Positions 51,552 to 60,952 of a stretch of DNA of 64,000 nucleotides are shown here, piece by piece. Under the pieces are notes generated by a model. The model made no database searches. It saw only the letters and a list, made by a program, of their open reading frames with translations, and was not told the origin of the DNA. The DNA is taken from contig CAZJQP010000018.1 in assembly GCA_964548225.1 (NCBI GenBank), positions 1 to 64,000 of the forward strand, in the 5' to 3' direction. The stretch is from CALMEH01 sp964548225. GTDB taxonomy: Bacteria; Acidobacteriota; Blastocatellia; Pyrinomonadales; Pyrinomonadaceae. Position numbers and translations under genes: made by a program. The first letter of the stretch is position 1; the number at the start of each line of letters is the position of its first letter.

Positions 51552-52994
51552 TTATTCAGCAATGTAGCCGCTTGAAACCGGAACGTCGCCCGCACTGCCG
51601 AAGGACGTGATAATGACGTTGTTATCGGAACTTTTGAAGGCATACCAAACACCGTCGCGCCAGACGGCGACATCGGTTTTGCCGTCGCCGTCAAAATCGG
51701 CGGGCGCGAGCTTGTCGGTTGAGATTCCGAATTGCAGGGAAGTGTAACCGTCGCGGCTTCTCAAGAGATGCCACACGCCGCCTGTTGGACGGAAAACTGC
51801 CGCGTCTGTTCTGCCATCGCCGTCATAATCTCCTTGCACGGGTTTGTCGCCGTTTGTGCCGAAAGCAAAAATGCTGAAATTATTGTCCGAACTTCTCCAG
51901 ATATACCAAACGCCGGTTGAAGGTCGCCAAACAGCGATGTCCGTTTTGCCGTCCGCATCATAATCGCCTTGCGCTACTTTGTCCGTTGAAATTCCGAATG
52001 AGCGAATGTCATACGTTGAATTTGACGAGCGGAAAATATACCAAACGCCGGTCGAAGGTCGCCAAACGGCGATGTCCGATTTCAAATCGCCGTCGTAATC
52101 GCCGGAAACGGGAATGTCGCCGTTTGTGCCAAACTGCAAAATGATGAATCCGCCGGTGCTTTTTTGGACATACCAAACGCCGGTTGACGGACGAAAGACG
52201 GCGAAATCGGATTTGCCGTCGCCGTCATAATCACCCGGCACAATTTTATCGCCGTTTGTGCCGAAGGGAACGACTTGCGTTTGCCCGTTGGTCGAATTGA
52301 GCGAATACCAAACGCCGGTTGACGGACGAAAAATGGCGACATCTGAAGTTCCGTCCGCGTCAAAGTTTGAAACTGCCGAGCCTGAAAGCGTGGCTTTTGA
52401 AGATGTGTAAATGTAATCGCCCGAAGCCGTGCCGTCGCTGTTGGCGGAATTTCCGGCAACGTGAAAACTAACCTTTCCGGCTCTCTGTGCGGGAGCCGTC
52501 CAGGTAAAAGTCCAAGATTTCGACCCGAAGTTTGGCGGAATAACCCCGTCCGAAGTGTGTTCGATATATGTTCGCTGGTTTCCGCCGACAATGCCGTTGA
52601 CGGATTGCAACTGAGCAGGGTTTTGCGTCGGAAGCGTGTAAGTTCCGATACGCCGACCTTGCGAATCAACCGCCGTCAGCTGAAAACCGTAAATGACCGC
52701 ATCGGCTTGAGCGGTTGTAACCGTCAGCGAAATTTGTTGGTTTGGCAGATAATTGGCGGGAACTCCACTCAATGTAACACTGCCCGGTCCGCTGTTGAGT
52801 GGAAAATCAACGTGGCAGGACGTGCAGGTTGCTTCGCCCGGTGCGCCCGTGTGCGATGCACTCGGACCATTGACCGATGCGCTGACTTTTTCGTATTTCG
52901 CAGAATATTTCTGAAAGCCGAAAACGGCAAAGACAACGGCGACGAAGATGACGAACAATTTGACGAAAAATACTTTTCCGGTAACGATTTGCAT
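51552..52994 (-). CDS. secreted protein: CxxCH N-terminal domain plus VCBS/FG-GAP repeats
   Basis: 480 aa. A membrane helix or signal (about 10-27) is followed by SHTGAPGEATCTSCH, in which C57, C60 and H61 form a c-type heme-binding motif, and a beta-sandwich (about 65-200) of the choice-of-anchor V kind (GVPANYLPNQQISLTV...KSWTFTWTAP). The C-terminal 270 residues are six DxDGDGxxDxAVWRPSTGVWY repeats. If heme binds at the single CxxCH, it should be a monoheme protein on the outside. The repeat half is like those of three other gene products in the window. Confidence 0.78.
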   Translation of the reverse strand: MQIVTGKVFFVKLFVIFVAVVFAVFGFQKYSAKYEKVSASVNGPSASHTGAPGEATCTSCHVDFPLNSGPGSVTLSGVPANYLPNQQISLTVTTAQADAVIYGFQLTAVDSQGRRIGTYTLPTQNPAQLQSVNGIVGGNQRTYIEHTSDGVIPPNFGSKSWTFTWTAPAQRAGKVSFHVAGNSANSDGTASGDYIYTSSKATLSGSAVSNFDADGTSDVAIFRPSTGVWYSLNSTNGQTQVVPFGTNGDKIVPGDYDGDGKSDFAVFRPSTGVWYVQKSTGGFIILQFGTNGDIPVSGDYDGDLKSDIAVWRPSTGVWYIFRSSNSTYDIRSFGISTDKVAQGDYDADGKTDIAVWRPSTGVWYIWRSSDNNFSIFAFGTNGDKPVQGDYDGDGRTDAAVFRPTGGVWHLLRSRDGYTSLQFGISTDKLAPADFDGDGKTDVAVWRDGVWYAFKSSDNNVIITSFGSAGDVPVSSGYIAE

Positions 52995-53480
52995 TTGTAT
53001 TAAAACTCCAATTTTTTATTCAATCCAAAGGAAGTAACTATTTAGACGGCTTTTGCCGATGAATAGTTTAAGTAAATGAGGCTAATTTTGAAGATATTCT
53101 TTCACGGCGCGAAAGTCAACAGATTTAAGAAAAAGTAGTAATGGCTCATAAAAACTCTTTGCAGAACTAACAAAAGATTTGTTGGCACGATTCAATCAAA
53201 AAACATATCCTTATTGATGCAAAGCAGACTTAAAAATAACGCCAGTTCGGGACAGTGTTTAGAACGAGAGCGTCCCACTTGCAAACGCCGCGTTTTTCAG
53301 CGGTGTAACAGGTTGCGTTAAATCAAGTTGAATTTACGCCGCCGCTTTTGCCTTTTTCAAAGGCGTTGCCAGCGAGACGCTTGCGCTTCAGTCGAGTTTT
53401 CTTATCCCGGATTGACATTAAAAAAGGCGAAGCTGAAATTTCAGCCTCGCCTTTAATCCATAGTTCAAAATTGAACTGCC
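52995..53480. other. intergenic region between two minus-strand genes with a repeat fragment
   Basis: It contains a right arm (53368-53396) 24-of-27 like the 132-158 arm of the first element, with a weak left arm (about 53265-53283) and a core hairpin (CGCCG...CAGCGG, 53286-53303), i.e. a degenerate copy. The rest (53003-53260) shows no ORF or signal I can name but must carry the promoter of the 51552-52994 gene. Confidence 0.5.
53419..53454 (-). terminator. Rho-independent terminator of the M36 protease gene
   Basis: Arms 53423-53438 and 53439-53454 pair with one mismatch, and a run of A on the plus strand (53420-53425) gives a T run after the stem on the minus strand. It lies 27 bases past the stop. 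Confidence 0.8.
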
Positions 53481-56400
53481 TTAGTTACCTGAATTGAACT
53501 GCAACGAAAATCTGCGAACAGCACCAGTGTCAGCACCGGCATTGTCGGAAACATTGATAACCCAAGTTCCATCGGCATTTTCACCATCCAATGCGCTAAG
53601 CGGATTGTTCGGAGCGAAATTACCCGACGGGAACAAGTTATTCGTATTACAAGTTGTTCCGGTAGGATTACCTTGAGTTTCAATCGGAGGTAATCCGCCT
53701 TCATCGTTCAGTGTAATAAGGCTGAAGTTGTTGTTATTGCAACCAACCGTTGACGGAACGGGAACACCGATACGGTCAACAATTGTTACTGTCGGCGAAC
53801 CATCGGGCGGAGTAATTTTAACAATTAAATCGCCAACCCAACTGTGGCTCACGGCACAATCAACGTCATTAACCGTTCCGTCGCAGTTTGCCGGGGTAGC
53901 CGGATCGAATATGAAGTTCAAATCCGAAACCGTGCCGACTCCCATAACCGGAAGATTGATGTTCACGCCAGCCGGAAGATTGTCAGGAACATTAACCGCC
54001 GCGCCCGAATAGGTAACGGTTGTAGCACCACCACCGCCGCTACCGGCTGCGCCCGGAAGGTATCTAACCGGAACCGGCGTATCGCTTCCGACACCGAAGG
54101 CACTAACAGTTAAACCTGCGGTTGAGCCGTTGACATACCAAGTGCCGCCACGATAAACCGCGACATCATCTTTGCCGTCGCCGTCGTAGTCGCCCGGAAC
54201 CGGAACGTCGCCCATCGCGCCGAACGGAACAACATCGGTATTGCCGTTTGTCGAGCGGCGGATATACCATGTTCCGGTTGACGGACGGAAGACTGCAACA
54301 TCATCTTTGCCGTCGCCGTCATAGTCTGCTTGAACCTGGCGGTCGCCGGTCAAACCATATGGATAAGCATCGAAATTCGTTGCCGGAGTTCCGGTCGGTT
54401 TGGCGATATACCAAGTATTTTCAGACGGACGATAGACTGCCAGATTGTTTCTGCCATTGCCGTCATTATCAATCGAAAGCGGAATATCCGTAGGTAATCC
54501 GAAAGGCTCAACCGTATTCGAACCGTTGCCGCTGTTCAAGATATACCATGTTCCGCTTGACGGACGGAAAACAACTCTGTCATCTTTGCCGTCGCCATCG
54601 TAGTCACCTTGAATCGGAACGTCGCCCGGAAGTCCCCAAGAAGTGCCGGTAAATGTAAATCCGTTGCTGTTCAAGACAAAGTAGTCATTAATTGCCGGAT
54701 CTGCATTCGGACGGAAAACAGCTGTGTCAGCTTTACCGTCGCCGTCATAGTCAGCAGGAATGATTGTGTCGCTTGCCATACCCCAATTGACAACGCCGAA
54801 GCCCGCGGTCGAGCGTTGGAGATACCAATTGCCTTCTGTCGGGCGGAATACCGAAAGATCGGTTTTACCGTCGCCGTCAAAGTCGGCACGCGGATTGTCA
54901 GGAACCAGATTACACGGACCTGTTCCCGGTGTGCATTGTCCTGCCGGAAGCGTTCCGTTAAGCGATGTTCCCGGCATAATAACTGCCGTATTGAACGAAT
55001 GCTGCGTGAACTGCGTTCCTGTCGCTTGACGTTGAACACCAACTGTTGCAGTTACACCATTGGCTTGCGCCCCAACACCGGTCAAAGTATAGATATATGT
55101 GATATTAGCCGTTCCTTCCGTCAGAACAACCGCGAAGTTCGTGCTGATTGCGGTTGTGGCTTCGGCGAAGTGCGTTGCTCTCCATTCGACAACGAATTGA
55201 CGATTCGGAGCAGTGCCGATGGTATTTGTGTAAATACCGCCGCCCACCGTATCAGCCGGATCCATATCGTAGTCGTCCCAAAGCGGGAAGAGCGTCGGGC
55301 TTGTTCCGCCGACTGCGCCCGGAAGTGCAGTATTGGTGAACGTTGTTGCCGCTGCGCCGTTAGCGGTAAGCATACCATTGGTGCTTGCGCTTAAAGACGT
55401 AACTGCTACACCGTAGATTGATGATGTCCAACCTGCCGGAAGCGTCAAAGTAACCGCCGCATCGTCAGCTGTGCTGCCCGCAACGACTGTGCCGCCTGCC
55501 GGAATCGTTTGCATTCCGCCTGCCGCAAATGTATAAGCATCGCCCGGAATACCGATCGGCATCGAGAAGTTATGAACTAACGGTGAACCGCCGCCGCCGC
55601 CCGCGTATGTTACGGTCAGCGTGAAATTCGCTTGAGTATAACAAGCTACGGTGTTATCAATCGAAACCTGATACGGAGTCGTATTGGCAGCACCTTGTTG
55701 ACCGCCTGTCATATTCGGATAAGCCGAGTTCGGTTGTGTTACGGTAATGCCCGGAGTCGTGGTCGAAAGAACCGCGCTGATTCCGGTTGCATCAACACCT
55801 GCATTGTTGTTAAGCAAAACATTCAGCGTGTTGCACTCATTCGGTTCGAGCAAGTTGTTGCCCGAAGTAACGGATGCTGCACCACCGCCGACTGTCGGCG
55901 CGTCAAATGCTTCAGTAACGGCTGTTGACGATTGAACACTTGCCGAGAAACCGAAACCGCGACGACGGAAACCTTCGCGGACATCTAAAGCATCCGCTCC
56001 GGCTAAATCACCCGTTGCCGGAAGAGCCGTTGCCGCCGCAATGATACCATCGCGTTCTTGAAGCATATTCGGGTTAATCGGCGTTAATTTCATACCGTCC
56101 GTAACAACTTGGAGAACGTCCCGCGTTCCAACTGCAAAGCCTTTACGAGCGACAAATAACGCACGAACTTCCCACAAAGCCGATTTCCAAATTTCACCGG
56201 CATTATGAACTTGCGAACAGTTGCCCGAAGTTGCAATCGCCGGATTACGCGGATATGCGCTGGCAACAGCAGTCGTTGTTGTGCCAAGCGTTGTATCGCA
56301 ACCGGTGTTGATATGACCGAAGGTCAACGGGTTGTGCGGTTTGTTCATCGGACCGCCCGTTGATGCGATAAGCGCAGTCGGGAAACGGCGAATACCATAA

Positions 56401-58238
56401 TAATAGTTGGCGAAGCCTGCGCTCAAGTTAAGAAGCGAGTAACCACCAAGCCCGTGAATACCGTTCACATCGTCGGTCGGTTCTGCTGTCATTGTGTGAG
56501 CATACCAGTCGCCCCATCCTTCGCCCATCATTCCGCCTTGGTTACCGAGACCTGAGCCGTTGCCGTGCAGACGGTTTGATGTGCCGTGCGTAACTTCGTG
56601 AATGATGATATGCGTATCAGCCGTGCCGTCGCGGTCGGGTGTCGGGGATGTCCAAAGGAACATCTGCATACGTCCGCGTCCGCCGTCTGCCGGTGTTGCA
56701 AAGTTTGCGTTGTTTGTTCCCGAAGAGTCTTGACCTTCGGATGAAACGCGGTCGTTGCCAACGCCCATTCCGGTAAAGTTGGTGTTTTGGAAGTTACGAG
56801 CCGCTTCGGTAAATCCGCGTTGATAAAGTTCATCGTGGTAACGGTTCATAACGTAGAACATATGGATAACCGCGCCGCGTTGTGCTTGCGGAGTCAGCGG
56901 ATCATCGCCCGGTGCGGGCATTCCCGGCGGCGGATTCCACGTCGAAGTAAAGACGCGGCAACCTGCGCCCGGACAAGCAGTATCACCCGATTGCGGTGCA
57001 TCAACACCGTTTGTGCCATCGCGGTCAATACCTGCTTCGTTGGCGTTACCATCGGTAATATTTGCACCGTCGGTTATCCAACCGTTGTTGTTAAACGAAA
57101 GCGGTCCCTCGTTACCGATTAAGGAAACACTGCTTCGTGAAATCAAAGGACCTTGCGTATTGTCTCCCGGATTGCTTGTCGCTCCGCCATATGGCGAGAG
57201 TGATGCCGGTGCATCGGCGAAATCATTGTAAGATGCAAGATTTCTATAAACTTGATAGGTTGCCGATTGTGTTTGGTCGTCTGCGATATTTTTGTGCCAC
57301 AGAACAACTCCGGTTTGCGCGTCAACAATAACGTAATAAGCATTAAGCGGTCGCCAAATCAAAACTCTCCACGACGGAACGGCTACGCCGGGTTCGGTCG
57401 GGAAATACATTTTTTCAGCGGTTGTTGCCCAATCGCCACTGCCGAAAACGACTCTTAAATCGGTTGATTCGGCTTCGTTGCGCGATTTGTCGGCAGGTGT
57501 CAATTCGTGATTGATGTGTGCCGCCGCTTTTGAAACTGCGTCTGCGGGATTGCGGAAATCGGTTGAAAGTGCTTCGTAATCGAGACCCGGAGCAAGGTTG
57601 TTGATAACGCGGATAATTTCGTTATTGCGCGTAAAACCAGCCTTGACTTCGCCACGGAAAACGGGAATGCCTTTAATCAATTGTTCAAGGTGAACAAACG
57701 AAAGATTTCCATCGGGGTTGGTGTAATCGGCGACGTTTTTCAAACCGTCAACCTGTGCATTATCCAAACCGACCAACAAATTATGCTCTTTAACAAAATT
57801 GCGGAGAATGTCCGCACGTTTTGCGCTCGACGGTTGCGTCAGCCATTGAACTTTTGCCGCATAAACATCGGGTGTAATAAGTTCGGGAATGCGAATGTCG
57901 AGGTTATAATCAACCTTCGCCGTCGGCAGTTGTGATCTCAGATATTCTTCGCCGCGAACGAATCTTTCGCGTTGGTCAGCAACGTCAACTGCATTTTTGC
58001 CGACTCTCGAACGAAAATCTGCTAAAGTGTCAAGCTGTGTTTTATCCTCGCGGATGTCATACATTTTGACGATTCCTTCATCTTGACTGGAAGTTCTTTG
58101 CACAAGTCCTTTCTTGACATTGCTTCCAGCCTTTGAAATGAATTGCGCCGGGACAAAAATCAATGCCGCGACCAATCCTAAAAACAATAGACTAAACAAA
58201 AGACTGCGTCGGTCTTTCGTTGTAAAACTTTTTTGCAT
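53481..58238 (-). CDS. M36 fungalysin-type metalloprotease with VCBS repeats and P domain
   Basis: 1585 aa. A signal-anchor (about 11-33) and propeptide (FTP-type; about 130-320, ITPDVYAAKVQWLTQPS ... VQLEQLIKGIPVFRG-like context) precede the M36 catalytic domain with H547EVTH551 and E573 (MMGEGWGDWYAH). Downstream are beta domains (about 770-1110), six FG-GAP repeats (about 1117-1393) and a P-domain-like C-terminus (about 1415-1585; WVGDLIVKITPPDGSPTVTIVDRIG...ENADGTWVINVSDNAG). The propeptide and zinc site suggest an active secreted protease that is auto-processed. A good ribosome site (GAGGAGG) and a terminator bracket the gene. It is the longest gene here. Confidence 0.88.
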   Translation of the reverse strand: MQKSFTTKDRRSLLFSLLFLGLVAALIFVPAQFISKAGSNVKKGLVQRTSSQDEGIVKMYDIREDKTQLDTLADFRSRVGKNAVDVADQRERFVRGEEYLRSQLPTAKVDYNLDIRIPELITPDVYAAKVQWLTQPSSAKRADILRNFVKEHNLLVGLDNAQVDGLKNVADYTNPDGNLSFVHLEQLIKGIPVFRGEVKAGFTRNNEIIRVINNLAPGLDYEALSTDFRNPADAVSKAAAHINHELTPADKSRNEAESTDLRVVFGSGDWATTAEKMYFPTEPGVAVPSWRVLIWRPLNAYYVIVDAQTGVVLWHKNIADDQTQSATYQVYRNLASYNDFADAPASLSPYGGATSNPGDNTQGPLISRSSVSLIGNEGPLSFNNNGWITDGANITDGNANEAGIDRDGTNGVDAPQSGDTACPGAGCRVFTSTWNPPPGMPAPGDDPLTPQAQRGAVIHMFYVMNRYHDELYQRGFTEAARNFQNTNFTGMGVGNDRVSSEGQDSSGTNNANFATPADGGRGRMQMFLWTSPTPDRDGTADTHIIIHEVTHGTSNRLHGNGSGLGNQGGMMGEGWGDWYAHTMTAEPTDDVNGIHGLGGYSLLNLSAGFANYYYGIRRFPTALIASTGGPMNKPHNPLTFGHINTGCDTTLGTTTTAVASAYPRNPAIATSGNCSQVHNAGEIWKSALWEVRALFVARKGFAVGTRDVLQVVTDGMKLTPINPNMLQERDGIIAAATALPATGDLAGADALDVREGFRRRGFGFSASVQSSTAVTEAFDAPTVGGGAASVTSGNNLLEPNECNTLNVLLNNNAGVDATGISAVLSTTTPGITVTQPNSAYPNMTGGQQGAANTTPYQVSIDNTVACYTQANFTLTVTYAGGGGGSPLVHNFSMPIGIPGDAYTFAAGGMQTIPAGGTVVAGSTADDAAVTLTLPAGWTSSIYGVAVTSLSASTNGMLTANGAAATTFTNTALPGAVGGTSPTLFPLWDDYDMDPADTVGGGIYTNTIGTAPNRQFVVEWRATHFAEATTAISTNFAVVLTEGTANITYIYTLTGVGAQANGVTATVGVQRQATGTQFTQHSFNTAVIMPGTSLNGTLPAGQCTPGTGPCNLVPDNPRADFDGDGKTDLSVFRPTEGNWYLQRSTAGFGVVNWGMASDTIIPADYDGDGKADTAVFRPNADPAINDYFVLNSNGFTFTGTSWGLPGDVPIQGDYDGDGKDDRVVFRPSSGTWYILNSGNGSNTVEPFGLPTDIPLSIDNDGNGRNNLAVYRPSENTWYIAKPTGTPATNFDAYPYGLTGDRQVQADYDGDGKDDVAVFRPSTGTWYIRRSTNGNTDVVPFGAMGDVPVPGDYDGDGKDDVAVYRGGTWYVNGSTAGLTVSAFGVGSDTPVPVRYLPGAAGSGGGGATTVTYSGAAVNVPDNLPAGVNINLPVMGVGTVSDLNFIFDPATPANCDGTVNDVDCAVSHSWVGDLIVKITPPDGSPTVTIVDRIGVPVPSTVGCNNNNFSLITLNDEGGLPPIETQGNPTGTTCNTNNLFPSGNFAPNNPLSALDGENADGTWVINVSDNAGADTGAVRRFSLQFNSGN

Positions 58239-58559
58239 TAGTAGCCCTCCTCAAAGCTAAAACGGGAAAATGTTTGCTACATTTCTTGTAGCGAAAAGAA
58301 TTTAATACCTTAAAATAAGGACGAAAAATATAAGGACAAAAAAAAATGCGTCTGAAACCATTCGGAACAGACAAATTCATCTAACAGCCGATAAATTTAT
58401 CAGAAGTTTGATATTATAGATTACGAAATCCGAGCCTGTTTGAAACGTCATTTGAAACTAATTATAAAAGTAATGGACAATCATTTTTAACAGAAAATCC
58501 CCCTATTCGTCAATACAAATTGAAAGAATTTGCCATAAAAAAGGAAAAAAGTAAAAAAA
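58239..58559. other. divergent intergenic region between M36 and helicase genes
   Basis: About 320 bases, AT-rich. It holds a small stem GCTACA...TGTAGC at 58276-58294 and the direct repeat AAGGAC-AAAAA (58317-58342). Promoters for both genes must lie here, but I see no good -35/-10 pair. No ORF. Confidence 0.3.
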
Positions 58560-60521
58560 GTGGAAGAAATTTTTGGAAAAGGCGGACTCATCGCCAAACA
58601 TCATAAAAACTATGAACATCGCGCCGGGCAAATCAAAATGGCGGAAGCCGTGCTTCGTTCATTTGAAGAAAAGAAACATCTTATTGTCGAAGCCGGAACG
58701 GGAACGGGCAAGACTTTGGCTTATCTTGTGCCGGCAATCGCGGCATCTTTGGCAACAAACAAGCGCGTAATTATTTCAACCGGAACGAAAAATTTGCAAG
58801 AACAATTGATGGAAAAAGACATTCCTTTTCTGCAAAAAGTTTTGCCGAAGAAATTTTCTGCCGCGTATATGAAAGGACGTTCAAACTATGCCTGTCTTTA
58901 CAAAATAAAAAAGGCGGAAAACCAACCGATTCTCGAAGGTTTGGACGAAATGGATTATTTCGACGAAGTGCGCCAATGGTCGCGTGAAACCGAAACGGGC
59001 GACCGCGCCGAATTAGTAAATCTTCCCGAAAACATTTCGTTTTGGACGCGCATCAACGCCAAAAGCGAAACCTGCATCGGACAGCAATGCCCTGATTTTG
59101 AAGCGTGTTTTATTACAAAAATGCGCCAACGCGCCGAAGATGCCGACATCGTAATCGTCAATCATCATCTTTTCTTTGCGGATTTAAATGTTCGCGGCAA
59201 TCAATACGGCAAGGTTTTGCCCGATTACGGCGCAGTTATTTTTGACGAAGCGCATTTAATTGAAGACATCGCCGCCGATTATTTCGGCTTTCAGGTTTCG
59301 AGTTTTCAAATTGATGAACTCGTGCGCGATGCCGATTCACTTCCGATTACGGACGCGATTGCGACACGCGATTTGACCAAACTCGGCGCGAAAATCATCG
59401 GATTGGCAGATCAATTTTGGATTCGTTTTACTCAAGTGCGCGAGAAAGATGGACGATTTCCGCTTCTGCCGAACGAATTTGCCCGAAAGATGGCAAACGG
59501 CGAAATTCAACCGACACCTTTAGGCGAAGCGTATTTTGCTTTAGATAATGCGCTCGAAAGATTGGCGACTGCGGTTGATGTGTATGCCGAAAAATTGCCC
59601 GAAGCCGAAAGTTTATTAAAGAGAACGCGGCAAACGCGATTTGATTTAGATTTTATCTGTTCGCAAGCGGAAAAAAACTTTGTCTATTGGCTCGAAAAAC
59701 GCGGGCGCGGAATGTTTCTTCGCGCTTCGCCGATTGATGTTTCCGCGCTTTTGCAGGAGAAATTATTTGAAAAAACCGAAACCGTCGTTCTCACAAGCGC
59801 GACGCTTTCGACCAACGGAAAATTCAATTTCATCAAAGACCGACTCGGTTTGGAAGAAGAAAAAACCGCAACGCTTCTTGCGCCTTCGTCTTTCGATTAC
59901 GAAAAACAGGCGATTATCTACATTCCGAAAGCGATGCCCGACCCGCGTGCGCCCGAATACACACAACACGCGGCAAACGAAATCATCAAACTTTTAGGCA
60001 TTACCAACGGACGCGCTTTCGTTCTTTCGACCAGCAATTTCGGGATGAACGCGCTTTACGAATTAGTTTCAATGCGCGTAAATTTCCCGTGCCTCGTGCA
60101 AGGTTCGATGTCGAAACACGGACTTTTGGAAAGATTCCGCAAAACCCCAAACGCCGTTCTTTTCGCCACATCGAGCTTCTGGCAAGGAGTTGACGTGCGC
60201 GGCGAACAGCTTTCCTGTGTCATCATTGACAAACTTCCATTCGCCGTTCCAAGCGACCCAATCGTCGCCGCCAGAACCAGATTCATTGACGAAAGCGGCG
60301 GCAAATCATTCTTCGATTACAGCGTTCCGCAAGCCACAATCACACTCAAACAAGGCATCGGCAGACTAATCCGAAGCAAAACCGACAAAGGCGTTATCGC
60401 GCTTCTCGACACGCGCCTTCGCACAAAATCCTACGGCAGAGATTTCCTAAACTCTCTGCCACGCATCAGAATTACGGCAGAATTAAAAGATGTCGCGCAA
60501 ATTTTTGATGCAAATGAATGA
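58560..60521 (+). CDS. DinG/XPD-type ATP-dependent DNA helicase
   Basis: 653 aa from a GTG at 58560; the N-terminus (FGKGGLIAKHHKNYEHRAGQIKMAEAV) is standard for DinG-like helicases. Walker A EAGTGTGKT (44-52), DEAH (229-232) and late motifs SSFWQGVDVRGEQLSCVIIDKLPF and QGIGRLIRS are intact. Four Cys (C112, C172, C177, C183) can bind the Fe-S cluster of this superfamily 2 group. It should unwind DNA 5'-3' and serve repair or R-loop removal. It is a single gene. No exonuclease domain is fused. Confidence 0.88.
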   Translation: MEEIFGKGGLIAKHHKNYEHRAGQIKMAEAVLRSFEEKKHLIVEAGTGTGKTLAYLVPAIAASLATNKRVIISTGTKNLQEQLMEKDIPFLQKVLPKKFSAAYMKGRSNYACLYKIKKAENQPILEGLDEMDYFDEVRQWSRETETGDRAELVNLPENISFWTRINAKSETCIGQQCPDFEACFITKMRQRAEDADIVIVNHHLFFADLNVRGNQYGKVLPDYGAVIFDEAHLIEDIAADYFGFQVSSFQIDELVRDADSLPITDAIATRDLTKLGAKIIGLADQFWIRFTQVREKDGRFPLLPNEFARKMANGEIQPTPLGEAYFALDNALERLATAVDVYAEKLPEAESLLKRTRQTRFDLDFICSQAEKNFVYWLEKRGRGMFLRASPIDVSALLQEKLFEKTETVVLTSATLSTNGKFNFIKDRLGLEEEKTATLLAPSSFDYEKQAIIYIPKAMPDPRAPEYTQHAANEIIKLLGITNGRAFVLSTSNFGMNALYELVSMRVNFPCLVQGSMSKHGLLERFRKTPNAVLFATSSFWQGVDVRGEQLSCVIIDKLPFAVPSDPIVAARTRFIDESGGKSFFDYSVPQATITLKQGIGRLIRSKTDKGVIALLDTRLRTKSYGRDFLNSLPRIRITAELKDVAQIFDANE

Positions 60522-60952
60522 AATGCAAGCAGTCAGATGAAACAAATAGTCTGTAAATTAAGTTTTCGAGTGCTTTTCTTTCGTGTAGTTTCGTTGTTGG
60601 TAGTGGGTTATTTTTACTTAACCACGAATCAAAACCAAACAAAACGAATACAATCAAAAAATCTATAACTAAAAAAAACGCAACATAAGAAATTTTAATT
60701 AGCCCAAATAGTTTTCAAAGGAAACCGCTATTAGGAACAAGAAAAAGCAAAATATATTATGATTGCTGAAGAAATCATTATGTTTGGCGGAAGACTCGGC
60801 AGATTGCAAATATTTTTTGCAGTAATGACATTTTTCTCACGAAATTCTCGTTTAGAAAGATAGACGACAACGGTTGGTTAAAAATCTTCCGTTCAAACTG
60901 TCGTAACATTAAAGTTCGCTCGTATTAAATTTTTATTCAATTGGAAGAAAAT
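60522..60952. other. intergenic region before the reprolysin-like protease gene
   Basis: About 430 bases of AT-rich DNA without a convincing ORF, hairpin terminator or repeat. The last 60 bases include TTGGAAGAAA, which supplies the ribosome site for the ATG at 60953. A promoter is expected here but not identified. Confidence 0.3.

Noticed and set aside
54609..55394. 261-codon plus-strand ORF antisense to the M36 protease gene
   Set aside because: Cys/Arg-rich shadow of a coding strand with clear domains; no ribosome site.
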